DNA of 64,000 nt from Bifidobacterium saguini DSM 23967 (GTDB lineage Bacteria > Actinomycetota > Actinomycetes > Actinomycetales > Bifidobacteriaceae), in assembly GCF_000741715.1 (NCBI RefSeq), contig NZ_JGZN01000005.1, positions 124,052-188,051 of the forward strand. The letters run 5' to 3'. The translations under genes and the position numbers were made by a program. Positions within the stretch are counted from its first letter, which is position 1; each line of letters starts with the position of its first letter. The notes beneath the pieces were generated by a model. The model was not told the origin of the DNA. It made no database searches and saw only the letters and a list, made by a program, of their open reading frames with translations. This document shows positions 37,470 to 46,606 of the stretch, one piece after another.

Positions 37470-38147
37470 GTGAACAGTATGAGTAGTGAATCAACGGATA
37501 AGCAGACTGAGGCACAAGCCAAGGCCAAAGCATCGATCTTTGATGGTTGGAATGCGCCGCCGAACCTGGTTACATATTCGCGTATCGTGCTGGTGGTTAT
37601 CTTCCTTGTGCTGGATGTTATGGCCGGCGAATGGGGAGCGGACAACACCACGTTGCGTTGGGTTGCCGCGGTGCTGTTCATCATCGCCGCATCCACCGAT
37701 AAGATCGATGGATGGATGGCCCGCAAATACAATCAGGTCACTGAAATGGGCAAGCTCATGGACCCGATTGCGGACAAGCTCCTGACCTGTGGCGCCATGA
37801 TCGTCTGCTCTGTATTCGGCGAGCTCGGCTGGTGGGTCACCATCCTGTTCCTGATTCGCGAGATTGGCATCACCGTGATGCGCTTCTTCGTGATGGAACG
37901 TCCGGGCGGCAAGGTCATTGCTGCTGCATGGCCCGGCAAGCTCAAGACCGTATTTCAGTGTGTGGGCCTTTCCATGCTGCTGTTGCCGATCTGGACGTTT
38001 GAGACAGGCGCTAGCACTCCGCTGTGGCTCACCGCCTATTACTTCCTGACCTACACCATCATTTACGTGGCGTTGGTTCTGTGCTTGTATTCCGGTGGTG
38101 TGTACCTGTATAACACGTTCGTGGCACCGAAAAAGGCTGAACAGTAA
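37470..38147 (+). CDS. pgsA: CDP-diacylglycerol-glycerol-3-phosphate 3-phosphatidyltransferase
   Basis: Membrane enzyme making phosphatidylglycerol phosphate from CDP-diacylglycerol. The 225-residue protein has four to five helices. The CDP-alcohol phosphotransferase motif DGx2ARx8Gx3Dx3D reads as DGWMARKYNQVTEMGKLMDP followed by IADK, complete apart from conservative spacing. NLVTYSRIVLVV in the first helix is family-typical. The GTG at 37470 or the ATG at 37479 could start it; AGGGG at 37461-37465 fits either loosely. It follows ftsK by 57 bases. Confidence 0.92.
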   Translation: MNSMSSESTDKQTEAQAKAKASIFDGWNAPPNLVTYSRIVLVVIFLVLDVMAGEWGADNTTLRWVAAVLFIIAASTDKIDGWMARKYNQVTEMGKLMDPIADKLLTCGAMIVCSVFGELGWWVTILFLIREIGITVMRFFVMERPGGKVIAAAWPGKLKTVFQCVGLSMLLLPIWTFETGASTPLWLTAYYFLTYTIIYVALVLCLYSGGVYLYNTFVAPKKAEQ

Positions 38148-38185
38148 AGCGGTACCCAGCTTTGGCTGAGGTAAACGAATATGAG

Positions 38186-38216
38186 ATGGGATGCGGCAGG
38201 GCTGCATCCCATTTTC
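38186..38216 (+). terminator. Terminator after pgsA
   Basis: ATGGGATGC (38186-38194) pairs with GCATCCCAT (38204-38212) around nine bases, followed by TTT. A good stem with a short T-run. Confidence 0.75.
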
Positions 38217-38304
38217 ATAGCAAGATATTGCATAGAGGCAAGTCGCTCAAGTACGTTGTTTGAGATGAATTGCCGGAAAAAATTGCTTGAGAAGGGTTAG
38301 GGCA

Positions 38305-38886
38305 ATGTGCAAGGCGAATACTACGAATTTGGATTTAAATCAACTGCGCCAAGCTTGCGATGATGCGGCCGCGCGGATTTTGAAGATTTGCGAGGCTTCC
38401 AACGTAAAAATCGCCTGCGCAGAATCGCTGACCGGTGGTTTGCTCGCAGATGCTTTCGTGCGTATTCCCGGTGCTTCGAACGTGTTCCTTGGGTCTGCGG
38501 TCACGTATGACATCAAAGCCAAAGCATCGGTGCTGGGCGTTGATCGTGACCTGTTGGAGCGCGAGGGCGCCGTGCACCCCGAAGTTGCGCGGCAGATGGC
38601 GGTGGCAACAGCGCGGCTGTATGGTCAGCCGGAGTATGGCGGGTTGGTCATCGGCCTTTCTACCACGGGCGTGGCAGGCCCTGGGCCAGATGGCGATAAG
38701 CCAGCGGGATTGGTGTATATCGGGTTCTGTATTCCAGCCGGGCTGTGGGTTGAGTCCACAACGGGAGCGGCCGGTGCGGAGCCGCGAATCGAAGCCGTGG
38801 AATTGCGACTATCTGGCACTCGCGAAAAGGTCCGCGAACAGACGGTATTTAACGTATTGCAACACCTCAGTACGCTGCTATCGTAA
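38305..38886 (+). CDS. pncC: CinA C-terminal-domain amidase (nicotinamide-nucleotide amidase)
   Basis: Stand-alone CinA C-terminal domain of 193 residues, expected to deamidate nicotinamide mononucleotide in NAD recycling. Signatures are [21 protein letters not shown] near residue 35, [14 protein letters not shown], and [20 protein letters not shown] with the active-site region. The ATG at 38305 is preferred to the in-frame TTG at 38287, with GGTTAGGG upstream. Its place between pgsA and the ClgR-like gene is conserved in actinobacteria. Confidence 0.88.
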   Translation: MCKANTTNLDLNQLRQACDDAAARILKICEASNVKIACAESLTGGLLADAFVRIPGASNVFLGSAVTYDIKAKASVLGVDRDLLEREGAVHPEVARQMAVATARLYGQPEYGGLVIGLSTTGVAGPGPDGDKPAGLVYIGFCIPAGLWVESTTGAAGAEPRIEAVELRLSGTREKVREQTVFNVLQHLSTLLS

Positions 38887-38999
38887 CCACCTCAGCCAAA
38901 GTTGAGTCTATTCACAGCAACTTTTCAGGAATAAAAACAGGGGTAAGCGGTGTTGAACCTTATGGAAACACTGAACAGGCCTGGAAGGGGGCTAAGGCG

Positions 39000-39509
39000 A
39001 TGGAAACGATGACGCGAGCAGATGAACAGATGGATGTTGCCGTCAAGAACCCGATGAAAGTGCAGCCGGGAGTTGCCCGTATGCGTGAATTGACGCCGGC
39101 CCAGCGCCGCGCGGTGATGTTTGCGCAGCAGCAGGTGCTTAAGGCTCAGGCTGCGAAGAAAGCCAAGGACGAGCGTACAGCGGCTCGTATGCGCATGTGG
39201 CAGGAGGAAGAGGCCGGTACCAAGGCGCATGCTGCCGTAAAGAGTGTGGCAGCCGAATCCGAGACCCATGATGTGTCTTTGCGTGAGGCCATTGGTCATG
39301 TGTTGCGCGAACTGCGCACCCGTGATCGTCGTACGTTGCGTGAGGTGTCCGAGAAGGCCGGGGTGTCTTTGGGGTATCTTTCCGAAGTCGAGCGTGGTCA
39401 AAAGGAAGCTAGCTCGGAATTGCTGAGCTCGATTGCTGATTCTCTCGGCGTAAGCACTGCACAGATGCTGCGCATGGTGGCCGATTATCTGGACTCAGTC
39501 AATGAGTAA
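39000..39509 (+). CDS. clgR: ClgR-like helix-turn-helix regulator
   Basis: A 169-residue DNA-binding protein. The C-terminal XRE-type domain (about 95-160) reads [20 protein letters not shown] and [19 protein letters not shown], the pattern of actinobacterial ClgR, known to activate clp protease genes. The N-terminal 85 residues are a basic, Ala-rich extension not seen in short ClgR proteins. Position in the pgsA-cinA-clgR-recA order supports the name. GGAAGGGGG lies upstream of the ATG at 39000. A strong terminator follows. Confidence 0.82.
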   Translation: METMTRADEQMDVAVKNPMKVQPGVARMRELTPAQRRAVMFAQQQVLKAQAAKKAKDERTAARMRMWQEEEAGTKAHAAVKSVAAESETHDVSLREAIGHVLRELRTRDRRTLREVSEKAGVSLGYLSEVERGQKEASSELLSSIADSLGVSTAQMLRMVADYLDSVNE

Positions 39510-39547
39510 ATGATGACAGGTGCCTATATGGCGATGGCTGTCGTAGT

Positions 39548-39592
39548 GAATGGGCTTGTGATGTTGCTGCGCATCACAAGCCCATTCTTTTT
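39548..39592 (+). terminator. Strong terminator after the clgR-like gene
   Basis: A perfect 16-bp stem (39548-39563 with 39572-39587, beginning GAATGGGCTTGTGATG) around an eight-base loop, followed by TTTTT. Confidence 0.92.
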
Positions 39593-39699
39593 ATGGGGTG
39601 GAATTGCGGGGCTTTGCGGACTGCTGATAATCATGGCAAGAGGCTTGGCTGCGAGCTGCGCGTAGCCAAGTGTTGCAGGGTGGTGGCACACTGGCGGGT

Positions 39700-39933
39700 A
39701 TGCGCGAACGTGAATTTTGGGAACTCCTTGAAGAAGTGTTTGGCCGTAGTTATGGACGGTCGCTTGCCAGAGACCAGCGAATGCCGAAATTGGCGAACAT
39801 GACCGTGCTGGAAGCTCTGGATGCCGGTGAAGAGCCTCGCGTGGTCTGGAATGTGCTGTGCGATCAAATGGAGGTGCCGGATTCCAAGCGTTGGGGCCGT
39901 GACCATAATGCTCCGCCTCTGCCGGCGGCCTGA
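39700..39933 (+). CDS. DUF3046 family protein
   Basis: A 77-residue protein of the actinobacterial DUF3046 family, nearly always encoded just upstream of recA as here. It starts MREREFWELLEEVFGRSYGR and contains NMTVLEALDAGEEPR and VVWNVLCDQMEVPDSKRWG. Function unknown; the association with recA suggests a link to DNA metabolism but nothing in the sequence proves it. The ATG at 39700 matches the family start. Confidence 0.82.
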   Translation: MREREFWELLEEVFGRSYGRSLARDQRMPKLANMTVLEALDAGEEPRVVWNVLCDQMEVPDSKRWGRDHNAPPLPAA

Positions 39934-39999
39934 AATGCTAGGCGACGCGCCCGAACATAGTTGTGACAGCAGGGTTTTCGGCTATTCAAATCACCAGTT

Positions 40000-40013
40000 C
40001 GAACAAATGTTCG
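40000..40013 (+). promoter_or_regulatory. LexA-type SOS box upstream of recA
   Basis: CGAAC-AAAT-GTTCG is a perfect match to the Gram-positive/actinobacterial SOS box (CGAAC-N4-GTTCG). It lies 220 bases ahead of the recA ATG, close to a possible TATAGT -10 element (about 40022-40027). It implies LexA repression and DNA-damage induction of recA-recX. Confidence 0.9.
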
Positions 40014-40233
40014 TGTATTGGTCTATAGTTATCCACAGTGAGATAAATGCGTAGCCGTATGCACAATCTGCCCGCGACTGGTGCAAAGGCTTATGGCAGT
40101 AGTGCTGAGCTGCTTTTGCATGAAAGATGCAAGAAGCTCGGACCACATAGGTCGTTTGCGCTTGCCGTATGCTGATGCTTTTGCGTACGGTGGAGAGCAA
40201 TCGACCGCACAGGACTTCAATAAGGAGAAGATC

Positions 40234-41439
40234 ATGGCACAGGAGACCAAGTCGGCGCAGAAACCGTCAGGTACTGCCGAACACGAGCTTGATCCCAAGC
40301 GCAAGGCGGCGCTTGATGCCGCATTGGCTCAGGTTGAAAAGAGCTTCGGCAAAGGCTCGGCAATGAGGCTGGGGGATAGACCGGAACAGAATGTTGAGGT
40401 GATTTCCACCGGCTCATTGGCACTTGATATGGCTCTCGGCATTGGTGGATTGCCTAAGGGTCGTATTGTGGAGATTTATGGTCCTGAGTCTTCAGGTAAA
40501 ACCACGCTTGCGCTGCATGTGGTGGCCAATGCGCAGAAGAAGGGCGGTGTCGCTGCATACATCGATGCTGAGCATGCGCTTGATCCCGCATATGCGCGAA
40601 AGCTGGGTGTTGATACGGATTCGTTGATTGTTTCTCAGCCGGACAATGGCGAACAGGCTCTGGAAATCGCTGATATGCTGATTCGTTCCGGTGCCTTGGA
40701 TGTGATTGTCATTGATTCGGTGGCGGCTTTGGTGCCGAAGGCTGAGATTGATGGCGATATGGGAGATAGTCACGTCGGTCTTCAGGCGCGACTGATGAGC
40801 CAGGCGTTGCGTAAGATGACCGGTGCGCTATCGCAAGCCGGCACCACCGCCATTTTCATCAACCAGCTGCGCGAAAAGATTGGCGTATTTTTCGGTAACC
40901 CGGAAACCACTACGGGTGGTAAGGCGTTGAAGTTCTATGCGTCTGTGCGTATGGACATTCGCCGTATCCAAACCATCAAGAATGGTGATGAGGCGGTCGG
41001 TAATCGTACGCGCGTCAAGGTGGTAAAGAACAAGATGGCGCCGCCTTTCAAGTCCGCCGAATTCGACATGCTTTATGGCGAGGGCATCTCGCGTGAAGGC
41101 TCGGTTATCGACATGGCACAGCAGGTCGGTGTGGTCAAGAAGTCCGGCTCTTGGTTCACCTATGAGGGTGATCAGCTCGGCCAAGGTCGCGAGAAGGTTC
41201 GTCAGTTCCTGAAAGACAATCCGGCAATTACCGAAGAGATCGAGAACAAGGTCAAGGCTCAGTTTGGTCTAATCGCGCCGTCCGATCAGTTTGCAGAAGA
41301 TGAAGAAGCTGCAGCGGCTGCGGCGGCCAGTGAGGCGGCTGCGGCGGATGCGGCTAAAGATAGCAAGGCTGCCGCTGCCAAGTCCGCTGCTCGGGCGCCT
41401 AAAACCGCATCCGATAAGGCGTCGGCGGCTAAGGCCTGA
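40234..41439 (+). CDS. recA: Recombinase RecA
   Basis: ATP-dependent strand-exchange protein and co-protease for LexA. In 401 residues, Walker A is GPESSGKT near residue 84, Walker B is [13 protein letters not shown], and loop 2 is [20 protein letters not shown]. The C-terminal 55 residues form an Ala/Lys/Asp-rich tail longer than in E. coli RecA. TAAGGAG 7-13 bases ahead fixes the ATG at 40234, although the frame is open for another 51 codons into the leader. The 300-base leader holds the SOS box. recX follows two bases after the stop. Confidence 0.96.
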   Translation: MAQETKSAQKPSGTAEHELDPKRKAALDAALAQVEKSFGKGSAMRLGDRPEQNVEVISTGSLALDMALGIGGLPKGRIVEIYGPESSGKTTLALHVVANAQKKGGVAAYIDAEHALDPAYARKLGVDTDSLIVSQPDNGEQALEIADMLIRSGALDVIVIDSVAALVPKAEIDGDMGDSHVGLQARLMSQALRKMTGALSQAGTTAIFINQLREKIGVFFGNPETTTGGKALKFYASVRMDIRRIQTIKNGDEAVGNRTRVKVVKNKMAPPFKSAEFDMLYGEGISREGSVIDMAQQVGVVKKSGSWFTYEGDQLGQGREKVRQFLKDNPAITEEIENKVKAQFGLIAPSDQFAEDEEAAAAAAASEAAAADAAKDSKAAAAKSAARAPKTASDKASAAKA

Positions 41440-41441
41440 AG

Positions 41442-42131
41442 GTGATTAGTGCTGAAGCGTTCCTGCAGCGCAACCCGGTTGCGCTGCAGGATATTGGTGA
41501 GCCGGAGCCGGAAAACGTTTCTTCTCTAAACGCGGTTGAGGGTATATCTCCTCGAGATCGCAGCGTATCCAATAATGCTGGGCATGAGTCTGAGGCGTTG
41601 TCTGACGCAACGCACCTGCGGAAGATATCTTCGTGGAGCTCGCGGTCTGCTCAGGCTGCAGGCGTCGAAGATTCCGGCGACGTGGATGCATGCCGTGAAG
41701 CGGCGCTGCGATTGCTGGATGCGGCACCACGCTCGTCCGGCGCATTACGTGACCGTTTGTTGGGCAAAGGATACGCTGAAGATGTGGTCGAAGGCGTGAT
41801 TGATCGCCTGATTGCCGTACATCTGATTAATGACCTCGACTATGCAGAGTCGGTGGTTCGTGTATGTGCAAATCGTATGATGGGCCGTCGTGGCACCATG
41901 ATGGAACTTGCCCGCAAAGGTGTCGACCGCAAACTAGCTGAGCAGGTGTGCGGAGAAGCCGAACAAAACGGCATCTTTGAGGAAGCCGCGTGGGAGTTGG
42001 GTCGCCGCGTGGCACGCAAGACAGAAGGCTTGGAACGCCAGGTGCGTCAGCGCCGGTTCTGGTCGGCGGGTGGGCGCAAGGGCCACAATCCGGCAACCTT
42101 GCGTGAAGTCGCAGCAGAGCTACTGGGATAA
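41442..42131 (+). CDS. recX: Regulatory protein RecX
   Basis: Modulator that limits RecA filament activity. The 229-residue protein has an unconserved N-terminal half (about 1-75) and the three-helix RecX repeats in the C-terminal half (CREAALRLLDAAPRSSGALR, then DVVEGVIDRLIAVHLINDLD, then VRVCANRMMGRRGTM). It starts at a GTG two bases after recA behind GAAGG, so the pair is one operon under SOS control. The N-terminal extension is longer than in many RecX proteins. Confidence 0.9.
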   Translation: MISAEAFLQRNPVALQDIGEPEPENVSSLNAVEGISPRDRSVSNNAGHESEALSDATHLRKISSWSSRSAQAAGVEDSGDVDACREAALRLLDAAPRSSGALRDRLLGKGYAEDVVEGVIDRLIAVHLINDLDYAESVVRVCANRMMGRRGTMMELARKGVDRKLAEQVCGEAEQNGIFEEAAWELGRRVARKTEGLERQVRQRRFWSAGGRKGHNPATLREVAAELLG

Positions 42132-42187
42132 ATAGTGCCGCTCCTTGATTCCACTCTTCTCCACACCATATGTATAATTGCACGCTT

Positions 42188-42563
42188 GAGACCTCTTGAT
42201 GGCCGCGGCCGTGAACTTCATTGGGAACGGCTGAGGAACTTCCGGGCTCCATAGAGCACGATGGCGGATAACGTCCGCCCAGGGTGACCTGAGAGATAGC
42301 GCAGCAGAGAACAGACCGCCCGCGCAAGTGGGTAAGGGTGAAACGGCGGTGTAAGAGACCACCGGGCCTCTGGTAACAGTAGGCCGCATGGCAAGCCTCA
42401 TCGGGAGCAAGGCCAAGCAGATGGCGGTAAGGGCTGCTCGCCCGTGCCATCGGGTAGGCTGCTAGAGCCTAGCGGTGACGTTAGGTCGAGATGGATGGCC
42501 ATCCGTGTTATACGTTCGCGTATAACACGACAGAACCCGGGGTATAAGAGGTCTCATTTTTTT
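42188..42563 (+). ncRNA. rnpB: RNase P RNA, bacterial type A
   Basis: The catalytic RNA that matures tRNA 5' ends. The 5' GAGACCTCTT (42188-42197) pairs with the 3' AAGAGGTCTC (42546-42555) to form P1, followed by a T-run. Conserved blocks in order are GAGGAACTTCCGGGCTCC (from 42232), the ACAGACCGCC/GGTGAAACGGCGG region (from about 42313) and GACAGAACCCGGGG near the 3' end. The first block is usually GAGGAAAGTCCGGGC, so three positions differ. A TATAAT (42174-42179) sits at the right distance for a start near 42187. It fills most of the gap between recX and hpf. Confidence 0.93.
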
Positions 42564-42756
42564 CAAACGCTTAGCATATGTATCGGTTTATTTCATAACC
42601 GAGTCAGAAAAGAAACATATTGCTTTAAGCGAGTCACTGGGCGAGTTGCCAAGGATTCACGCATTGTTCGTCTACAATGAAACTTACCCAAGCGGTGATG
42701 ATGCCGTTTGGACCACACATAGCGGGCAACACCGCTTGAGTCATTAGGAGGTCAAC

Positions 42757-43419
42757 ATGGAAATCGTCGTTACCGGACGTCACACGCAGATCAAGCAAAG
42801 GTTCCGTGATGTTGTCGAGTCCAAGATGAATCGTGTGACCGCTATCGCCCCGGATGCTCAGCGCGCACAGATTGTGCTGACTCATGAGGGCAACCCGCGT
42901 CAGGCTGATACCGCCAAGCGCGTGGAGATCACTGTTATCGCAGGCCGTACCGTGGTGCGTGCTGAAGCGTCCAGCACGGATGAGTTCAGCGCACTGGATA
43001 TGGCGCTCGACAAGCTGACGCTTCGCCTTCGCCGTACCCGCGATCGCCGCAAGGATCATCGCCGTGGCTACACCAACCCGGTGCCGGTCGATTTGGGTGT
43101 CGCAGCTCCGGAGCCTGAGGTCGAGGAGGCTGAGGAAGAGCCGAACAACAGCCCGGCCGCCGCAGTTGCTTCCGATCTTGGTCCTGGCGAGTCCGTGGAA
43201 GTCCAGGTTGGCGATACACCGATTGTCATCCGTCGTAAGCTGCACATCGCCGAGCCGATGAGCATCGATGAGGCTCTGTATGAGATGGAACTCATCGGGC
43301 ATGACTTCTTCCTGTTCGTCAACAAGGAAACCGGTCGTCCGTCTGTGGTCTACCATCGTCACGGTTGGAGCTACGGCGTCTTCGAAATTGACACTCCAGA
43401 GAACGTCAAGAAGGACTGA
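42757..43419 (+). CDS. hpf: Long-form ribosome hibernation promoting factor
   Basis: Stress protein that pairs 70S ribosomes into inactive 100S dimers. The 220-residue long form has the N-terminal S30AE/YfiA domain (MEIVVTGRHTQIKQRFRDVV, to about residue 105), an acidic Pro/Ala linker, and the C-terminal dimerisation domain (about 150-205) with IVIRRKLHIAEPMSIDEALY and ELIGHDFFLFVNKETGRPSV. TTAGGAGGTC gives a near-ideal ribosome-binding site. It precedes secA, an order seen in many Gram-positives, but a terminator separates them. Confidence 0.94.
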   Translation: MEIVVTGRHTQIKQRFRDVVESKMNRVTAIAPDAQRAQIVLTHEGNPRQADTAKRVEITVIAGRTVVRAEASSTDEFSALDMALDKLTLRLRRTRDRRKDHRRGYTNPVPVDLGVAAPEPEVEEAEEEPNNSPAAAVASDLGPGESVEVQVGDTPIVIRRKLHIAEPMSIDEALYEMELIGHDFFLFVNKETGRPSVVYHRHGWSYGVFEIDTPENVKKD

Positions 43420-43455
43420 TTCCCCGCTATAAAGCAATAATCGAATAGCTGATAG

Positions 43456-43487
43456 GCCGCTTCCCAGAATAGGGAAGCGGCTTTTTT
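43456..43487 (+). terminator. Terminator between hpf and secA
   Basis: GCCGCTTCCC (43456-43465) pairs with GGGAAGCGGC (43472-43481) around six bases, followed by six T's. Classic rho-independent terminator. Confidence 0.92.
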
Positions 43488-43574
43488 CGTAATTTGGCCG
43501 AAAAGATCGCGCAAGCTAGAGGATAGGCGGTATCCTGATACGCGGAACCACCGAAATCAATCAAGGGAGAACTA

Positions 43575-46520
43575 GTGGTCGATATTGTTGACAAAGCCCT
43601 ACGTATGGGCGAAGGTCGCCAAATCAAGAAGCTTGAGAATGTCGCCAGGGCAGTGAACGCTCTGGAAGACGAGATTTCCGCCCTGTCCGACGAGGACCTC
43701 AAGGCCCAGACCCCGAAGTTCAAGCAGCAGCTGGATAACGGCAAGAGCTTGGACGAGATTATGCCTGAAGCCTTCGCCACTGTGCGTGAGGTCTCCAAGC
43801 GCACCCTCGGCCAGCGTCACTTCGATGTGCAGCTTATGGGTGGCGCCGCTCTGCACTGGGGCAACATCGCCGAAATGAAGACCGGTGAAGGTAAGACCCT
43901 TGTGGCCACCCTGCCGAGCTACCTCAACGCCCTCGAGGGCAAGGGCGTGCATGTGGTCACCGTCAACGACTATCTGGCCAGCTACCAGAGCGAGCTGATG
44001 GGCCGTATCTACCGCTTCCTTGGTATGAACGTCGGCTGCATCATCACCGAGCAGAAGCCGCCGGAGCGCCGCAAGCAGTACAACGCCGACATCACCTACG
44101 GCACCAACAACGAATTCGGCTTCGATTACCTGCGCGACAACATGGCTTGGGAGAAGGCCGACCTCGTGCAGCGCGGTCACCACTACGCCATTGTCGATGA
44201 GGTCGACTCCATCCTTATCGATGAGGCTCGTACCCCGTTGATTATTTCCGGTCCGGCCGAGGGCGACGTGACCCGTTGGTACCGTCAGTTCGCCAAGCTG
44301 GTGTTGAAGCTCACCCGCGATGAGGATTACGATGTCGACGAAAAGAAGAAGGTCGTCGGCATTCTTGACCCGGGCATCACCAAGGTCGAGGACTTCCTCG
44401 GTATCGATAACCTGTACGAGCCGGCCAACACCGCTCTGATCGGCTACCTGAACAATGCCATCAAGGCCAAGGAACTGTTCATCAGGGATAAGGACTACGT
44501 CGTCACCCAGGGTGAAGTGCTCATCGTCGACGAGCACACCGGCCGTATCCTGCCGGGCCGCCGCTACAACGAGGGCCTGCATCAGGCCATCGAAGCCAAG
44601 GAAGGCGTGGAAGTCAAGGCCGAAAACCAGACCTTCGCCACCATCACCCTGCAGAACTACTTCCGCATGTACGACAAGCTCGCAGGCATGACCGGTACCG
44701 CAGAAACCGAGGCCGCCGAGTTCATGAACACCTACAAGCTGGGCGTGCTGCCGATTCCGACCAACAAGCCGATGATTCGTAAGGATCAGGACGACCTTAT
44801 CTTCCGCACCAAGAAGGAAAAGCTCGCCGCCATCGTTAAGGATGTTGCCAAGCGTCACGCTTCCGGCCAGCCGGTGTTGCTCGGTACCGCTTCCGTGGAA
44901 AGCTCCGAAGTGGTCTCCACCCTGCTTGACGTTGCCAAGATTCCTCATCAGGTGCTCAACGCTAAGCAGCATGAAAAGGAAGCCGCGGTCGTGGCCGTGG
45001 CAGGCCGCAAGGGTGCCGTGACCGTGGCCACCAACATGGCAGGCCGTGGTACCGATATCATGCTCGGCGGCAACGTCGAATTCCTTGCCGATGCCAAGCT
45101 CAAGTCCGAAGGCTACTCTCCGGAAGACACTCCGGAAGAGTACGAGAAGCGTTGGCCGGGCACCTTGAATGAGATCAAGGCTCAGGTCAAGGACGAGCAT
45201 GAGGAAGTCAAGAAGCTTGGCGGCCTGTACGTGCTCGGCACCGAGCGCCACGAATCCCGCCGTATCGACAACCAGCTGCGTGGTCGTTCCGGTCGTCAGG
45301 GCGATCCGGGTGAATCCCGCTTCTATCTGTCTCTCGAAGACGATCTGATGCGTCTGTTCAACACCCAGCTCGTGGCTCAGGTCATGGCCAAGGGCATGGA
45401 GGAAGGCCAGCCGATCGAATCCAAGTCCGTGACCAAGGGTGTGCGCACCGCACAGAAGGCTGTGGAATCCCGCAACTACGAGATTCGTAAGAACGTGCTG
45501 AAGTACGACGACGTGATGAACAAGCAGCGTACCGTCATCTACTCCGAGCGTCAGGCCGTGCTGAAGGGCGAAGACATTCACGAGGATGTTGAGCGCTTCA
45601 TCTCCGATACCGTTGAGTCCTATGTCAAGGGTGCTGAAAAGGGTTCTGACAAGCCCAAGGATTGGGATTGGGAAGGCCTGTTCAAGGCGCTCAACACCGT
45701 GGTGCCTACCAAGGTGACCGTTGAGGAAGCCAAGGAAGCTGCCGGTAAGCTCAAGGGCGAAAAGGCCGTTGAAGCCGTGCGCGACCTGATTGTTGAGGAC
45801 GCCAAGGAAAAGTACGGCGAGCTGGAGAAGACCATTGGCGAGAGCGGTCTGCGTGACCTCGAGCGCCGCGTGGTGCTTGCTGTGCTCGATCGCAAGTGGC
45901 GTGAACACCTCTACGAGATGGATTACCTGAAGGACGGCATCGGTCTGCGTGGTATGGGTCAGCGTGATCCGCTGGTCGAATACCAGCGTGAAGGCTACCA
46001 GATGTACAACTCCATGATTGAAGCCATCAAGGAGGAGTCCGTCCAGCTGCTGTTCCACATCGACGTCAAGCAGGTCGCCGCCACCCAGGATGACAGCACC
46101 ACCGATGATGAGGATGCCGCTGTGGCCGCAGCTGAAGGTGCAACCGGTGTGACCGCAAGCTCCGATGGTGCCGATTCCGCCGCAACCGTGGCTGCTGGCC
46201 CGGATGAGGATGGCGAGAGCGAAGAGGAAGCCGCCGAAGGCGAAACCGAAGAAGAATCTGAAGAGGATTCCGAGGAGAAGCAGGCCATCGCCGATTCCGC
46301 CGCCGCATCCGCTGCCGGCGACGCCACGCTGCCGGTGGCTGGTCCGGCTCCGATCAGCCACGCTGAGGGCAAGGTTCCGGCTGCCAAGCGTCCGAAGAGC
46401 GACGAACTGAAGACCCCGTGGGCCGACGGTCGTATCTTCCCGGGCACTGGCAAGAATGCTCCGTGCCCGTGCGGTTCCGGGCGCAAGTACAAGATGTGCC
46501 ACGGCCAGAACGAGAAGTGA
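43575..46520 (+). CDS. secA: Preprotein translocase ATPase SecA
   Basis: Motor of the Sec export pathway, cytoplasmic and membrane-bound at SecYEG. In 981 residues: Walker A in [15 protein letters not shown], helicase motif II in [20 protein letters not shown], the preprotein cross-linking domain, the GTDIMLGG and [20 protein letters not shown] motor-2 motifs. A long Glu/Asp/Ala-rich linker (about 830-935) leads to a SEC-C zinc tail [16 protein letters not shown]. The start is a GTG at 43575 behind GGGAGA. It is bounded by terminators and transcribed alone. Confidence 0.96.
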   Translation: MVDIVDKALRMGEGRQIKKLENVARAVNALEDEISALSDEDLKAQTPKFKQQLDNGKSLDEIMPEAFATVREVSKRTLGQRHFDVQLMGGAALHWGNIAEMKTGEGKTLVATLPSYLNALEGKGVHVVTVNDYLASYQSELMGRIYRFLGMNVGCIITEQKPPERRKQYNADITYGTNNEFGFDYLRDNMAWEKADLVQRGHHYAIVDEVDSILIDEARTPLIISGPAEGDVTRWYRQFAKLVLKLTRDEDYDVDEKKKVVGILDPGITKVEDFLGIDNLYEPANTALIGYLNNAIKAKELFIRDKDYVVTQGEVLIVDEHTGRILPGRRYNEGLHQAIEAKEGVEVKAENQTFATITLQNYFRMYDKLAGMTGTAETEAAEFMNTYKLGVLPIPTNKPMIRKDQDDLIFRTKKEKLAAIVKDVAKRHASGQPVLLGTASVESSEVVSTLLDVAKIPHQVLNAKQHEKEAAVVAVAGRKGAVTVATNMAGRGTDIMLGGNVEFLADAKLKSEGYSPEDTPEEYEKRWPGTLNEIKAQVKDEHEEVKKLGGLYVLGTERHESRRIDNQLRGRSGRQGDPGESRFYLSLEDDLMRLFNTQLVAQVMAKGMEEGQPIESKSVTKGVRTAQKAVESRNYEIRKNVLKYDDVMNKQRTVIYSERQAVLKGEDIHEDVERFISDTVESYVKGAEKGSDKPKDWDWEGLFKALNTVVPTKVTVEEAKEAAGKLKGEKAVEAVRDLIVEDAKEKYGELEKTIGESGLRDLERRVVLAVLDRKWREHLYEMDYLKDGIGLRGMGQRDPLVEYQREGYQMYNSMIEAIKEESVQLLFHIDVKQVAATQDDSTTDDEDAAVAAAEGATGVTASSDGADSAATVAAGPDEDGESEEEAAEGETEEESEEDSEEKQAIADSAAASAAGDATLPVAGPAPISHAEGKVPAAKRPKSDELKTPWADGRIFPGTGKNAPCPCGSGRKYKMCHGQNEK

Positions 46521-46546
46521 ACTATTCGTCTAAAATAGTTCACTAA

Positions 46547-46589
46547 CAGATGGGGATCACCTGAAAAGGTGGTCCCCATCTGCGTTTTT
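46547..46589. terminator. Terminator between secA and the LacI-type gene
   Basis: CAGATGGGGA pairs with TCCCCATCTG and CACCT with AGGTG, with one T-G wobble between, around GAAA. A T-run follows on the plus strand. It sits between convergent genes. A smaller AACTAT/ATAGTT hairpin precedes it at 46521-46541. Confidence 0.88.
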
Positions 46590-46606
46590 GATGTATTGTG
46601 TTGTGG

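Noticed and set aside
42188..42563. tmRNA or 6S RNA
   Set aside because: Conserved blocks (GAGGAA..TCCGGGC, ACAGAACCCGG) and the closing P1 helix are those of RNase P RNA. No tRNA-like ends or tag reading frame are present.
43599..46502. A 967-codon open frame antisense to secA, and similar long antisense frames over oppA (7315-9081), oppDF (11203-13206) and acnA (21810-23672)
   Set aside because: These are mirror frames produced by biased codon use in highly expressed genes. Their products lack motifs and no ribosome-binding sites precede them.
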